64,000 nucleotides of DNA from Candidatus Eisenbacteria bacterium (GTDB lineage Bacteria; Eisenbacteria; RBG-16-71-46; JAFGJU01), in assembly GCA_026388185.1 (NCBI GenBank), contig JAPLKG010000011.1, forward strand, positions 186,001 through 250,000. Direction: 5' to 3'. Position numbers and translations under genes: made by a program. Below the pieces are notes generated by a model, which was not told the origin of the DNA, ran no database searches, and saw nothing but the letters and a program-made list of their open reading frames with translations. This document shows, piece by piece, positions 1-8,175 of the stretch (position 1 is the first letter of the stretch; each line of letters begins with the position of its first letter).

Positions 1-845
1 TGAAGCTGATACAAGGCGTCCGTTCCATGAGGCTCTGGTCCGACAAGGCGAGGGCTCGCGGAAAAACAATCGCGTTCGTGCCGACCATGGGTTTTCTCCA
101 CGAAGGGCATTTGAGCCTCGTGAGGAGAGCGCGCAAAGAAGCCGACGCCGTCGTGATGAGTATTTTTGTAAATCCTCTCCAGTTCGGACCTCGTGAAGAT
201 TTCAGAGCCTACCCGCGAAACATTCACCGGGACACGACCCTGGCCAGAGCCGAAGGCTGCGACGTGCTCTTCGTTCCGCCGAGACGGCAGATGTACCCCG
301 AAGGGTTCCTTACGCGAGTGAACGTCGAACAAATGGACAGGGTGCTGTGTGGCGCCTTCAGGCCCGGGCATTTTGCCGGGGTCTGCACCGTGGTGCTGAA
401 GCTCGTCAATATCGTGCGACCTCACGCGCTCGTCGTGGGGCAGAAGGACGCGCAGCAGGCGATCATTCTGGGTAGGATGCTGAGAGATCTGAACGCCGAC
501 GTGAGAGTCGTAGCGTGCCCCACGGTACGCGAGAGGGGCGGGCTTGCAATGAGCTCTAGGAACAGCTACCTCAGCCCCGAAGAAAGAGTGCTGGCTCTGG
601 CGATACCCGGGGCGCTTCTTCTTGCCAGGAAGCTCGTACGCGACGGCGAGAGAAACGCGGCGCGGATTCTAGCGCGGGTCAAGACGGCGCTTTCGCTGGG
701 TGGGATTTCGGACGTCGACTACGTGGCCGTCGTGGACTCCAGTGAGTTGACTCCGATCAAGAACATCCGCGGCGACGTGCTGATAGCCATAGCTGCGAGA
801 GTCGGAACCACGAGGCTCATAGACAACATAAGACTCAAGGTTTGA
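1..845 (+). CDS. panC: Pantothenate synthetase, first base outside window
   Basis: Condenses pantoate with beta-alanine using ATP, the last step of pantothenate (CoA precursor) synthesis in the cytoplasm. The family signature FVPTMGFLHEGHLSLVRRA near the N-terminus carries the nucleotide-binding HxGH-type motif, and VVGQKDAQQ and the SSRN motif follow in the usual order. An internal ATG lies at 27, but the frame is open to the left edge and codes KLIQGVRS, which matches the usual PanC N-terminus; the window opens with TG, so the natural start is most likely an NTG codon whose first base is just outside. About 281 residues, normal for the family. The next gene follows after 6 bases, suggesting one transcript. 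Identification is firm; only the start is inferred. Confidence 0.96.
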   Translation, partial: KLIQGVRSMRLWSDKARARGKTIAFVPTMGFLHEGHLSLVRRARKEADAVVMSIFVNPLQFGPREDFRAYPRNIHRDTTLARAEGCDVLFVPPRRQMYPEGFLTRVNVEQMDRVLCGAFRPGHFAGVCTVVLKLVNIVRPHALVVGQKDAQQAIILGRMLRDLNADVRVVACPTVRERGGLAMSSRNSYLSPEERVLALAIPGALLLARKLVRDGERNAARILARVKTALSLGGISDVDYVAVVDSSELTPIKNIRGDVLIAIAARVGTTRLIDNIRLKV

Positions 846-851
846 TTCCCG

Positions 852-1604
852 ATGTCGAGTCCCAACACCATAGCGATAGTTCTCGCCGCCGGCCAGGGCA
901 CAAGGATGAAATCCAACCTGGCCAAGGTTCTTCACAATATTGTGGGCCGCCCCCTCATCCATTACGTGATGGACTCAGTTCTGGAAGTCGGATTCGACCG
1001 TAACGTGGTCGTGATCGGATTCCAGAAGGACGTGGTGAGGGACGTGTTGAAGGGTTATCCCGTGGAATTCGTCGAGCAGGACGAACAATGTGGGACCGGG
1101 CATGCCGTTCAGCTTGCCCTGAGGCAGATCCGCGAGACAGACGGGGCGGTGGCGGTGTTGAGTGGAGATTCTCCGTTTCTGCGCCCGTCGACCCTCAAGT
1201 CTCTGGTGACTCAACACGTTTCCTCCGGGCGCGATTGCACGGTGCTTACGGCCGCGGTGAAGGACCCCAAAGGGTACGGCAGAATCGTGAGAGACGCCTC
1301 GGGGGTCATGCTCGCCATAGTCGAGGACGTGGACTGCACCGAGGAGCAGAGGTGCACCACGGAAGTGAACTCGGGTATGTATTGCTTCCGGCTGCCGAGT
1401 CTGGTATCCTGCATCGAGCTTCTGAGGAACAACAATCTGCAAGACGAACTCTATCTCACAGACGTGGTGACAATCATGCACTCCAAGGGAATGAAGCTAG
1501 GCACATTCCCGGCGCCCGATTGGAGAGAGATCCTGGGCATCAACACGGTCGAGCAGTTGAAAGAGGGCGAGAAAATACTCAAGGATTTGGGCGCAGGCGG
1601 TTGA
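852..1604 (+). CDS. GlmU-like N-acetylglucosamine-1-P uridylyltransferase, one domain
   Basis: Nucleotidyltransferase of the GlmU N-terminal type, expected to make UDP-GlcNAc from UTP and GlcNAc-1-P for cell-wall precursors. The signature LAAGQGTRMKS (residues about 11-21) is the nucleotide-binding loop; QDEQCGTGHAV, LSGDSPFL, GYGRIVRD, EVNSGMYCF and the ELYLTDVV segment all fit the sugar-nucleotide fold in order. At 250 residues it stops where bifunctional GlmU would begin its left-handed beta-helix acetyltransferase domain, so acetylation of GlcN-1-P must come from another gene if this enzyme serves the standard route. It sits between panC and a HIT-family gene with very short gaps. The fold is certain; sugar specificity is inferred. 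Confidence 0.88.
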   Translation: MSSPNTIAIVLAAGQGTRMKSNLAKVLHNIVGRPLIHYVMDSVLEVGFDRNVVVIGFQKDVVRDVLKGYPVEFVEQDEQCGTGHAVQLALRQIRETDGAVAVLSGDSPFLRPSTLKSLVTQHVSSGRDCTVLTAAVKDPKGYGRIVRDASGVMLAIVEDVDCTEEQRCTTEVNSGMYCFRLPSLVSCIELLRNNNLQDELYLTDVVTIMHSKGMKLGTFPAPDWREILGINTVEQLKEGEKILKDLGAGG

Positions 1605-1611
1605 GGTTTTC

Positions 1612-2160
1612 ATGAGCGAGCTGCTCTGGGCTGGTTGGCGTATGAAATACATCGAATCTGCGAAGTGCAAGGAATGCCTCTTCTGCGGGAAGGTTGACGC
1701 CAGACCGGGAAAGAGCAACCTGGTGCTCACCGTGTCCGAGAAATGCTTGGTCATGCTGAATGCTTTTCCGTACAATTGCGGTCACCTGATGATTGCCCCC
1801 AAGCGTCACGTCGGCACGGTGTCGGGGCTGACGGAGGGCGAATCGTGTGACCTCATGAGGCAGCTATCGTTGTGTGAGCGCATCTTGAGGAAGGCATACC
1901 GCGCACAGGGGTTCAACGTCGGCCTGAACCTCGGCAGATGTGCCGGCGCAGGGGTGCTGGGGCATCTGCACGTGCACGTGGTGCCGAGGTGGTCGGGCGA
2001 CACGAATTTCATGTCCACTGTCTCGGGCACGAAGGTTCTCCCGGAATCCCTCGTGGACACCTACGCGAAGTTGAAGGCCGCCCTCGATGAAATAGTATCT
2101 CCTTCTCGAAAGGGTTCGATACGGCAACGGCATGGGTCGAAAAAAGAACGCACCTCTTAG
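1612..2160 (+). CDS. HIT-family hydrolase / AP4A phosphorylase-like
   Basis: Histidine-triad nucleotide-binding protein, most like bacterial Ap4A phosphorylase/hydrolase-type HIT proteins. The start LLWAGWRMKYIES resembles the WAPWRMEYI opening of that subgroup, a CKECLFCGK zinc-type CxxC pair follows near residues 20-26, and the catalytic HxHxH triad is in LGHLHVHVVPRW (about residues 122-133). It begins 7 bases after the uridylyltransferase and its last 29 bases overlap the next gene. Nucleotide cleavage (removal of signalling dinucleotides) is the family role; the exact substrate cannot be read from sequence. Confidence 0.9.
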   Translation: MSELLWAGWRMKYIESAKCKECLFCGKVDARPGKSNLVLTVSEKCLVMLNAFPYNCGHLMIAPKRHVGTVSGLTEGESCDLMRQLSLCERILRKAYRAQGFNVGLNLGRCAGAGVLGHLHVHVVPRWSGDTNFMSTVSGTKVLPESLVDTYAKLKAALDEIVSPSRKGSIRQRHGSKKERTS

Positions 2161-2617
2161 AGGCATGTTTGGTCCCCTGAGATTGGGCCACGTTTGTGCG
2201 GCAGGAGTGGTGATCCTGGTCGTTGCTCTTAGCTATCCTCTCCTGAGGCCTTCCGAGAAGAAGAAAGTGACGTGGGCGGAGAATCCCTCATTTGACATAA
2301 GGATAGAGGTCCAGAACGGCTGCGGGACGGAGGGCGTTGCCGAGGAGGTGGGGTCATGCTTGAGAGACGCCGGGTTTGACATAGTGGGAACAGGGAACGC
2401 CGACGCTTTCGACTACGAACACACGCTCGTGATTGACAGGTGTGGTCTCATAGACAAGGCCGTCAAAGTGGGGAAGGCGCTTCGATGTGAGAGGGTGATA
2501 GTGCAGAGAATCGCCGCTTCTGCTAGTGACGTGGTGGTCGTGGTCGGCTCGGATTGGGCGAATCTCGAACCCGTGCGAGAGTGGAGACGAGGGAAAGGGA
2601 TAGCGCTCAACAAGTAA
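2132..2617 (+). CDS. Membrane-anchored LytR_C-domain protein
   Basis: A short cytoplasmic N-terminus (basic, residues 1-17) is followed by one hydrophobic helix (about 19-40) and an extracytoplasmic LytR/CpsA/Psr C-terminal-type domain: IRIEVQNGCGTEGVAEEVG, then a GFDIVGTGNADAFDYEHT segment and VIDRCG. In other bacteria this domain either follows a LytR phosphotransferase or occurs alone, as here; a role in envelope assembly is inferred only from that association. It overlaps the HIT gene by 29 bases, so translation of the two is probably coupled. The domain call is good; the function is unknown. Confidence 0.82.
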   Translation: MGRKKNAPLRGMFGPLRLGHVCAAGVVILVVALSYPLLRPSEKKKVTWAENPSFDIRIEVQNGCGTEGVAEEVGSCLRDAGFDIVGTGNADAFDYEHTLVIDRCGLIDKAVKVGKALRCERVIVQRIAASASDVVVVVGSDWANLEPVREWRRGKGIALNK

Positions 2618-2636
2618 ACACTGGAGGCTCTCGTCG

Positions 2637-2909
2637 TTGAACGGTAGAAAACTTGGCTATCTGACGCTGGTCCTGATAGTCGGGCTTGTCCTGGGCAGTG
2701 CCGTGGGTGAAGTTCTGGGGTATTTTCTCCCGGACTCTCCTGTGAAGCGAGTTTTCGTTCTTGGCTTCACCTACGTTTTTCCGCCTGCCACGTTGAATCT
2801 GATTGTGTTTTCGATCACGTTGGGTTTCTCTGTGAAGGCAAACGTTGTGAGCGTTCTTTTTGTCCTTTTGTTGGCTCACCTTCTCAAGTGGTTCAGCATG
2901 GGAAGGTAG
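2637..2909 (+). CDS. DUF4321 small membrane protein
   Basis: A 90-residue protein with two or three hydrophobic helices (about residues 7-30, 40-60 and 68-85) and the pattern of DUF4321: [17 protein letters not shown] early, then a conserved [15 protein letters not shown] region. It begins with TTG at 2637, nine bases after GGAGG at 2623-2627, and no ATG start is available near that Shine-Dalgarno. It lies directly before tatA, about 43 bases away. Function unknown; the adjacency to a Tat component may be chance. Confidence 0.8.
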   Translation: MNGRKLGYLTLVLIVGLVLGSAVGEVLGYFLPDSPVKRVFVLGFTYVFPPATLNLIVFSITLGFSVKANVVSVLFVLLLAHLLKWFSMGR

Positions 2910-2952
2910 GCTGCCCGAGACTCGTTTTGTTCGGGCGACGGAGGTAACTGCA

Positions 2953-3156
2953 GTGCCTAATGTCGGCTTCAGGGAAATTCTGGTCATCCTTCTCGTAGTG
3001 CTCCTTCTTTTCGGAGCGAAGAGAATTCCAGAGGTGATGAAGTCCTTCGGCAAAGGAATCAGGGAGTTCAAGAAGGCCGCAAAGGAACTCGAGTCCGGGG
3101 ACGAGGATAAGGAGCCGGACAAAGACGAGAACAAGCCTTCCTCTCCCGCGGGATGA
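2953..3156 (+). CDS. tatA: Sec-independent translocase TatA/E
   Basis: Pore-forming subunit of the twin-arginine pathway for folded proteins. Short periplasmic N-terminus, one transmembrane helix ([20 protein letters not shown]), the FGxxRIPE hinge, then the amphipathic helix [19 protein letters not shown] and a charged acidic tail. At 67 residues it is standard for TatA. The chosen GTG start at 2953 has GGAGG at 2940-2944; a longer reading from an upstream ATG would add residues inside the preceding gene and is not supported. No tatC is visible nearby. TatA versus TatE/TatB is not distinguishable. Confidence 0.93.
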   Translation: MPNVGFREILVILLVVLLLFGAKRIPEVMKSFGKGIREFKKAAKELESGDEDKEPDKDENKPSSPAG

Positions 3157-3242
3157 GAGCCGGAGCAGGTGGGCGAGTGCGGCAAGCCCAGCGACGCCAG
3201 AGGGCGCCGGGACGTCAAGAGCCGCGGAGGAGGCCGGGTCTG

Positions 3243-5045
3243 CTAGAACCCGAGCACTTGTGATCGAAAGTCTTGTATGCGCGCGGATTTGCGCATCTGA
3301 TCCAGCCACAGTGAAACAGCGATCATTCTCTTCTGCTCAAGAATCTGCGCCTTCATGGCGAGTCTCTGGCTTTCAAACGCGACTTCGTCAAGCGCAGTGC
3401 GGTGGTCCAATCTCACTATGAAGAAGCCGGCGTTGCCCTGCAACACAGGACTGGACTGACCGGGCTCGAGAGCAAATGCCGCTCCGATCAACGCTGGCTC
3501 CCTGCCGATCTCTGGCACCGGGTCATTCCTGGTGATGTCGTTTGCGCGGGTCACGGCAAGCGAAGCTGCAGTAGCAGCCTGCTCGAGAGTCAGCCCCTGG
3601 GAGAGCTTCGAAGCGACCGCTTGAAGCGCCTGCCGGGCCAATTCCTCCTGTTTCCTCATCGCCGCGACCTTCTTGACCCTGGGAAGCGCTTCTTCGAATT
3701 GAGGGACGTGCGAAGGGATCTTCTCGGTCACTTCCAGAATGTACCAAGCTCTGTCAGTCTCCACCGGGTTGCTTACTGTTCCCACTTTGTTCTTGAAGGC
3801 GAAATCCTTTGTTGATTCCTCGGTAGGAAGGATTGGAGACAGGTTTCCTTTGTAGAAGACGCCGGTTTCCTTCACTTCCCATCCCGCCTGCTTGGCCGCA
3901 TCTTTGAGAGACATCTTCGATGCCGCGGCCGATACGTCGGTGACCTTGGTGCGAATCTCGGACAGCGTCTCATTACTGGGGTCTACAGGCATGAGGATGC
4001 GCCTGAACCTTACTTTCACGACCCCTCCCTCAGTCTTTTTCTCCTCCAGCTTTATTATGTTGAATCCCCTCTTGTCCCTGAACGGGGAAGAGATCTCGCC
4101 CGGCTTCAGAGAGAATGCAACGTCGGCCTGTTCGCTCGGCATCGATTCTCTCGGCACGAGTCTCCCTATGTCTCCACCATTGCTGGCCTCTGGACCCTCC
4201 GAGTAGTCAGTCGCAAGCTGTGCGAAGTCCGTGCCTGCGCGTGCTTCTCTCCAAAGATCGTTTACCTCTGCCAGGGCATCACCTTCGTCACGGGCCGAAG
4301 GCGTCTTTGGCACGACGAGATATTGCATCTTGGCCGCGTCGGGGACTCGAAATTGGTCGGTATTGGCGCCGTAAAAGGTTCTGAGTTCCTGTTCAGATAT
4401 GTTGTCAGGGTTGATCTGGAAGGCTCCGGGCCTCGCCAAGACGTAACTGAAATTCGCCTTCCCGGTGCCGGCCTCAAAGTACGATCTGAGCTCGTTGTTA
4501 CTCACCTTGGCAGAGGACGCCACAAGCTCTTCGAGTTTCCTGATCGGGATGGTGGACCTCACCAGGGTCTCGAGACCCGTGAGGTCATATTGAGGATTCT
4601 GCAGAATCTGCTTGTACTTCATCGGGTCGAACTTTCCGTCGGTTTGGAACGCAGGACTTTCTGCCACTTCGGGAGGGGGACTGAGCCGGATGTAGTATTC
4701 GACCTCCGCATCGGAGGCGGAGATCTTTCGGCGTTTCAATTCCTGATTGATGAGGATCTCATTTACCAGCCTGTCCCAAGTCGAGCTTCGGATTGTTCCT
4801 TCCTCATTTTCCGACACCTTCTTGCCGGTCTGCTTCTCGTATTGCGCGTAGGAATCCTGCAGGGCTTGCTGGTAAGAAGTGGTCTGTATTCGCTGGCGGT
4901 TCACGCTGCCGATCGTCCCCGGGTTGGGGCCCGAGCTACGCTGAACGTCCATTCCCCAGATGAGAAATATGAATCCGACGAAAGCGAAAATGGTAATCCA
5001 GAGCACTATTTTCATACTCTTTCTGAGTCGTTCGAAAAGAAACAT
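3243..5045 (-). CDS. PpiD/SurA-type periplasmic foldase (PPIC domain)
   Basis: A 600-residue inner-membrane-anchored peptidyl-prolyl isomerase expected to assist folding of exported proteins. One signal-anchor helix (residues about 11-31, IVLWITIFAFVGFIFLIWGM) is followed by a SurA_N-like region (NRQRIQTTSYQQALQ) and a parvulin domain around residues 250-340 with the typical ASNGGDIGRLVPRESMP and FSLKPGEISSPF motifs; a second degenerate parvulin-like half lies near the C-terminus (FALEPGQSSPV). GAGGAG precedes the ATG at 5045. It converges on tatA and diverges from the CNNM gene. Confidence 0.9.
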   Translation of the reverse strand: MFLFERLRKSMKIVLWITIFAFVGFIFLIWGMDVQRSSGPNPGTIGSVNRQRIQTTSYQQALQDSYAQYEKQTGKKVSENEEGTIRSSTWDRLVNEILINQELKRRKISASDAEVEYYIRLSPPPEVAESPAFQTDGKFDPMKYKQILQNPQYDLTGLETLVRSTIPIRKLEELVASSAKVSNNELRSYFEAGTGKANFSYVLARPGAFQINPDNISEQELRTFYGANTDQFRVPDAAKMQYLVVPKTPSARDEGDALAEVNDLWREARAGTDFAQLATDYSEGPEASNGGDIGRLVPRESMPSEQADVAFSLKPGEISSPFRDKRGFNIIKLEEKKTEGGVVKVRFRRILMPVDPSNETLSEIRTKVTDVSAAASKMSLKDAAKQAGWEVKETGVFYKGNLSPILPTEESTKDFAFKNKVGTVSNPVETDRAWYILEVTEKIPSHVPQFEEALPRVKKVAAMRKQEELARQALQAVASKLSQGLTLEQAATAASLAVTRANDITRNDPVPEIGREPALIGAAFALEPGQSSPVLQGNAGFFIVRLDHRTALDEVAFESQRLAMKAQILEQKRMIAVSLWLDQMRKSARIQDFRSQVLGF

Positions 5046-5240
5046 GAAGAATCCTCCTCACAAATGGGTTCCAAAGATGTTAATGTGAAGATTACCATTC
5101 CCGGTGGATAAATGCAAGAAGCATGAGACGCGAAATCGTCCGTGACATCGACGCTTCTTGCGGTTCCGGCTTCCGGTTGTCCATTGACGTTCGAAGGCAT
5201 TGCCGATAAACTCGGCCTCGGAGGTGGGAGAGACTTTCGT

Positions 5241-6476
5241 ATGTCCTTCTTCTTACTCGTTCTGTTTGGAATCCTGTTGGCTTTCTCCGCTTTTTTCTCT
5301 GCGTCCGAGACTTCGCTGTTTTCGATAAGGACCGTGGAGCTGAGTGCGCTCGCCGATGCCGGGGGACGAACCGGCCGGCGCATCGTTCGTGCGATGGAGA
5401 AACCCAGCCACGTCCTCACCACCATAATCGTCGGCAACACGCTCGTGAACGTGGCGAGCGCCGCCATCGCGACGGCGATATTTGGAATGCTGATGGGTCC
5501 GAGAGGGCTCGGCGTAGCGATAGTCGTTGATGCCGTCCTGGTCCTCATCTTTGGGGAAATCGTGCCCAAGACCATCGCCGTCAGCTTCCCTCTGCCGATT
5601 GCCAGGGTTCTCATCGGCCCCCTGAGCGTTGTCATGGGATTCTTCGGACCCGTTACTCATGGAGTCGCCTCCTTCTCCAATTTCGTTCTCTCTTCGCTGG
5701 GCCTGGTGGGCCGGAATGAGCTTGAGCAAAGACCGGCCGTGGGACTCGGCGAACTCAGAATGCTGATGCACGAGGTGGATGAGGTCGAGGGTTTCACCAG
5801 GGAAGAGAGGCGAATCGCCATGAACATTCTGGAATTCGCCGAAACACGCGCGGAAGAGATAATGACTCCCAGGGTGGACATCGTGGCTGTTCCGCACGAT
5901 GCGAGCAGGGAGGACGTCGCGCGTCTCATGCGCAAGGCCAAGCACAGCAGGATTCCTGTCTGCAGGAAAAACATAGACAACGTCGTAGGCTTTGTCAGTA
6001 CGAAGGAGTTCTTCCTTTGGCCCGACAGGCCCATCGAACGGCTCATAAAGCCCGTCCTGTTCGTTCCCTCGTGCAGGAAGCTCGAGGGACTTCTCCACGA
6101 GATGCAGGGGAAGGGCACGCTGATGACAATAGTGGTGAACGAACACGGAGAGACGCTGGGTCTGATCACGAAGGAAGACATCCTTGAAGAGATCGTGGGG
6201 GAGATCTACGACGAATTCGAGGCCGACCAGGTTCCCGTGCGTCGCCTCGCGGATGGCGGAATTCTTGCAGACGGCCGCGCCAGTCTTGATCTGGTCCGTG
6301 AAGAGCTCGGCCTGAGACTGGCGGACACCGGAGCAGTCACGTTGAGCGGGTTCATCTTCGAGAGGCTCGGCGAGCTGCCCTCCAAGGGGGCCGGCTTCGA
6401 GCACTCGGGTTACAGGTTTGAAGTTCTGGACGTCAAGAGAAACAGGGTGACCCGGTGCAGGGTCAAGAGATTGTAG
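5241..6476 (+). CDS. CNNM/CorC-family membrane protein, first of two
   Basis: Hemolysin-C/CorC-type transport protein: an N-terminal DUF21 (CNNM) membrane domain with about four helices (residues 1-165), a paired CBS domain (opening with EEIMTPRVDIVAVP; second CBS ends with LGLITKEDILEEIVGEI) and a C-terminal CorC_HlyC domain. Family members are linked to Mg2+/Co2+ efflux or membrane repair. The ATG at 5241 gives a protein starting directly with the first helix and has purine-rich GGAGGTGGGAG just upstream; an in-frame ATG at 5142 would add a non-hydrophobic extension. It is followed after 19 bases by a paralogue, so the two may form a heteromeric pair. Confidence 0.9.
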   Translation: MSFFLLVLFGILLAFSAFFSASETSLFSIRTVELSALADAGGRTGRRIVRAMEKPSHVLTTIIVGNTLVNVASAAIATAIFGMLMGPRGLGVAIVVDAVLVLIFGEIVPKTIAVSFPLPIARVLIGPLSVVMGFFGPVTHGVASFSNFVLSSLGLVGRNELEQRPAVGLGELRMLMHEVDEVEGFTREERRIAMNILEFAETRAEEIMTPRVDIVAVPHDASREDVARLMRKAKHSRIPVCRKNIDNVVGFVSTKEFFLWPDRPIERLIKPVLFVPSCRKLEGLLHEMQGKGTLMTIVVNEHGETLGLITKEDILEEIVGEIYDEFEADQVPVRRLADGGILADGRASLDLVREELGLRLADTGAVTLSGFIFERLGELPSKGAGFEHSGYRFEVLDVKRNRVTRCRVKRL

Positions 6477-6495
6477 CGGGGGGAGAGTTCAAGGC

Positions 6496-7737
6496 ATGTC
6501 ACCTTCGACGCTCGCGGGACTCATCGTCATAGCCGCCTGTGTGTGCCTGAGCGCCTTTTTCTCCGGGAGCGAGACCGGCGTGGTCTCACTGAACCGGATT
6601 CGCCTCAGGCACATGATCCGCTCAGGAGACAAGAGGGCCGAGAGGCTCTCGAAGCTTCTGGTGCAGCAGGAGGGAGTCCTTGCCGCGACGCTCATAGGCA
6701 CGAACCTGTTCAACATCATCGCTGCGGCGGTTGCGACGGTTCTTCTCGCCCGCAACTTCGGAGCCGCGTCGGCGATTTTCTCGACACTCATCGTGACTCC
6801 AATCCTGGTCGTCTTTGCGGAAGTCATTCCGAAGTCGTATTTCAGACTCAGGGCGGACACTGCGATGCTGAGCGTGTGTCGTCCCCTCTCCGCCGCCACC
6901 TTCGTGCTGACGCCTTTTGTGCGGCTCACGTCCTTCTTCGTGAGATCACTCTTCACCTTCACTGGTGCGACAAAGAGAAGCCCTTTTGTAACCAGGGAGG
7001 AATTGAAGAGCATAGTGAGAGAGAGTGCGGAAAGGGGCGCACTGCGACTGAGAGAGCGCGACATGCTGCAGGGGGTGTTGAATTTCAGCAAGACCGTGGC
7101 CAGAGACGTGATGATTCCTTTGCGCGAGGTGGCCTCGATAGAAGAGAAGGCCGGAGTAGGAGAACTCGGAGAGCTGGTGAGGAGCAGGGGACATACTCGA
7201 ATCCCCGTCTACAGGGAGAGGGTGGACGAGGTCGTAGGCTTCATCAACGTTTTCGATGTTCTCTACGACGAGGATCGCGGAGACGGCATGTCGAGGTTCG
7301 TCAGACCCATCCCTGTCGTGCCGGAGATAAAGAGGCTTGACAGACTGTTGATAGAGATGCTCCGGGCGAGAGTACCCATCGCCCTGGTCGTGGACGAACT
7401 CGGCACGTGCGCCGGGATCGTCACCGTCGAGGACATCATAGGAGAAATAATGGGCGAACTCGTCGACGAGCACGACGCCGTCGTGGAACAGATTCGAGCG
7501 GTGGGGGACAACGAGTACGTGATCGACGCGAGAACCTCGATCGACGACCTCAACGAACACTTCAAGCTCGGCCTGCCCAAAGAGGGCTACGAGACCCTGG
7601 GCGGCTTCATACTCAAGGTACTCGGCAAGCTTCCGCAGACAGGCGAACAAGTCACTCGCGGCCCCGCCATCTTCGAAGTGACCGATGTGCACCGCTACGG
7701 AATCAGAAAGATCAAGATGACGCTGACGGCGAACTGA
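6496..7737 (+). CDS. CNNM/CorC-family membrane protein, second of two
   Basis: Paralogue of the upstream gene with the same order: DUF21 membrane domain starting IVIAACVCLSAFFSGSETG, CBS pair (DVMIPLREVASIEE to GIVTVEDIIGEIMGEL) and CorC_HlyC C-terminal domain. 413 residues, complete. The ATG at 6496 follows a GGGGGGAGAG tract. Tandem CNNM pairs like this are common in several phyla; the cation or stress served is not evident. No terminator is seen between the two copies. Confidence 0.9.
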   Translation: MSPSTLAGLIVIAACVCLSAFFSGSETGVVSLNRIRLRHMIRSGDKRAERLSKLLVQQEGVLAATLIGTNLFNIIAAAVATVLLARNFGAASAIFSTLIVTPILVVFAEVIPKSYFRLRADTAMLSVCRPLSAATFVLTPFVRLTSFFVRSLFTFTGATKRSPFVTREELKSIVRESAERGALRLRERDMLQGVLNFSKTVARDVMIPLREVASIEEKAGVGELGELVRSRGHTRIPVYRERVDEVVGFINVFDVLYDEDRGDGMSRFVRPIPVVPEIKRLDRLLIEMLRARVPIALVVDELGTCAGIVTVEDIIGEIMGELVDEHDAVVEQIRAVGDNEYVIDARTSIDDLNEHFKLGLPKEGYETLGGFILKVLGKLPQTGEQVTRGPAIFEVTDVHRYGIRKIKMTLTAN

Positions 7738-7963
7738 ATCCGGCGTCGCGCGCCTCACACATTTGCCTTGAACGACCGACCAAGACCGATTACCGAAATT
7801 CCCGGACGACGTGAGAGACGTCGGAGAAGAAAGTTTTTTCGAAATTTTCATCTTTTATGTTGACAGGATTTTGTAGTTGTGGCATCAGTGGCTTAAGAGC
7901 CACAAAAAACGACGGCGTAGAAGAACACGAGTTCTTATACAACGCAACGAGGGGGTGAGAAGT

Positions 7964-8020
7964 ATGGCAGCAAAGAAGAAAGCCAAGAAGAAGGTCGCGA
8001 AGAAGGGCAAGAAGAAATAG
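7964..8020 (+). CDS. 18-residue lysine-rich peptide
   Basis: A very short open frame, MAAKKKAKKKVAKKGKKK, preceded by a strong Shine-Dalgarno-like GGGGGTGAG at 7951-7959 and followed 31 bases later by a clear intrinsic terminator (8052-8085). Eleven of 18 residues are lysine. Such histone-tail-like or ribosome/nucleic-acid-binding basic peptides occur in many genomes, often unannotated. The isolated position between two larger genes, good ribosome site and own terminator support real expression; function cannot be inferred beyond likely binding to acidic polymers. Confidence 0.6.
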   Translation: MAAKKKAKKKVAKKGKKK

Positions 8021-8051
8021 CGAGTCTTTGACTTGGTGAATTCTCTGAAGA

Positions 8052-8085
8052 TGTCAGCGTGGGATTCTCCCGCGCTGGCATTTTC
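8052..8085 (+). terminator. Rho-independent terminator
   Basis: A 13-bp stem (arms 8052-8064 and 8068-8080, with two G-U pairs) around a 3-base loop, followed by TTTTCATTT. It terminates the lysine-rich peptide transcript and separates it from uvrA. Confidence 0.85.
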
Positions 8086-8175
8086 ATTTAGTCGCCTCGC
8101 GGTTTCTGCTACTCTTGTCTCAGCTCGTGCTCGTGGAGGCAATCGATACCGCGCAGTCTGAATATCGCTGGCCAA

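Noticed and set aside
5012-6404. Long open frames on the minus strand opposite the CNNM genes (up to 383 codons)
   Set aside because: They are reverse-strand shadows of strongly coding CNNM genes, with no domain similarity or ribosome sites.
7888-7903. GTGGCT-TAAG-AGCCAC palindrome as terminator
   Set aside because: It is followed by A rather than T residues on the plus strand, and no T-run on the minus strand; a protein site remains possible but unsupported.
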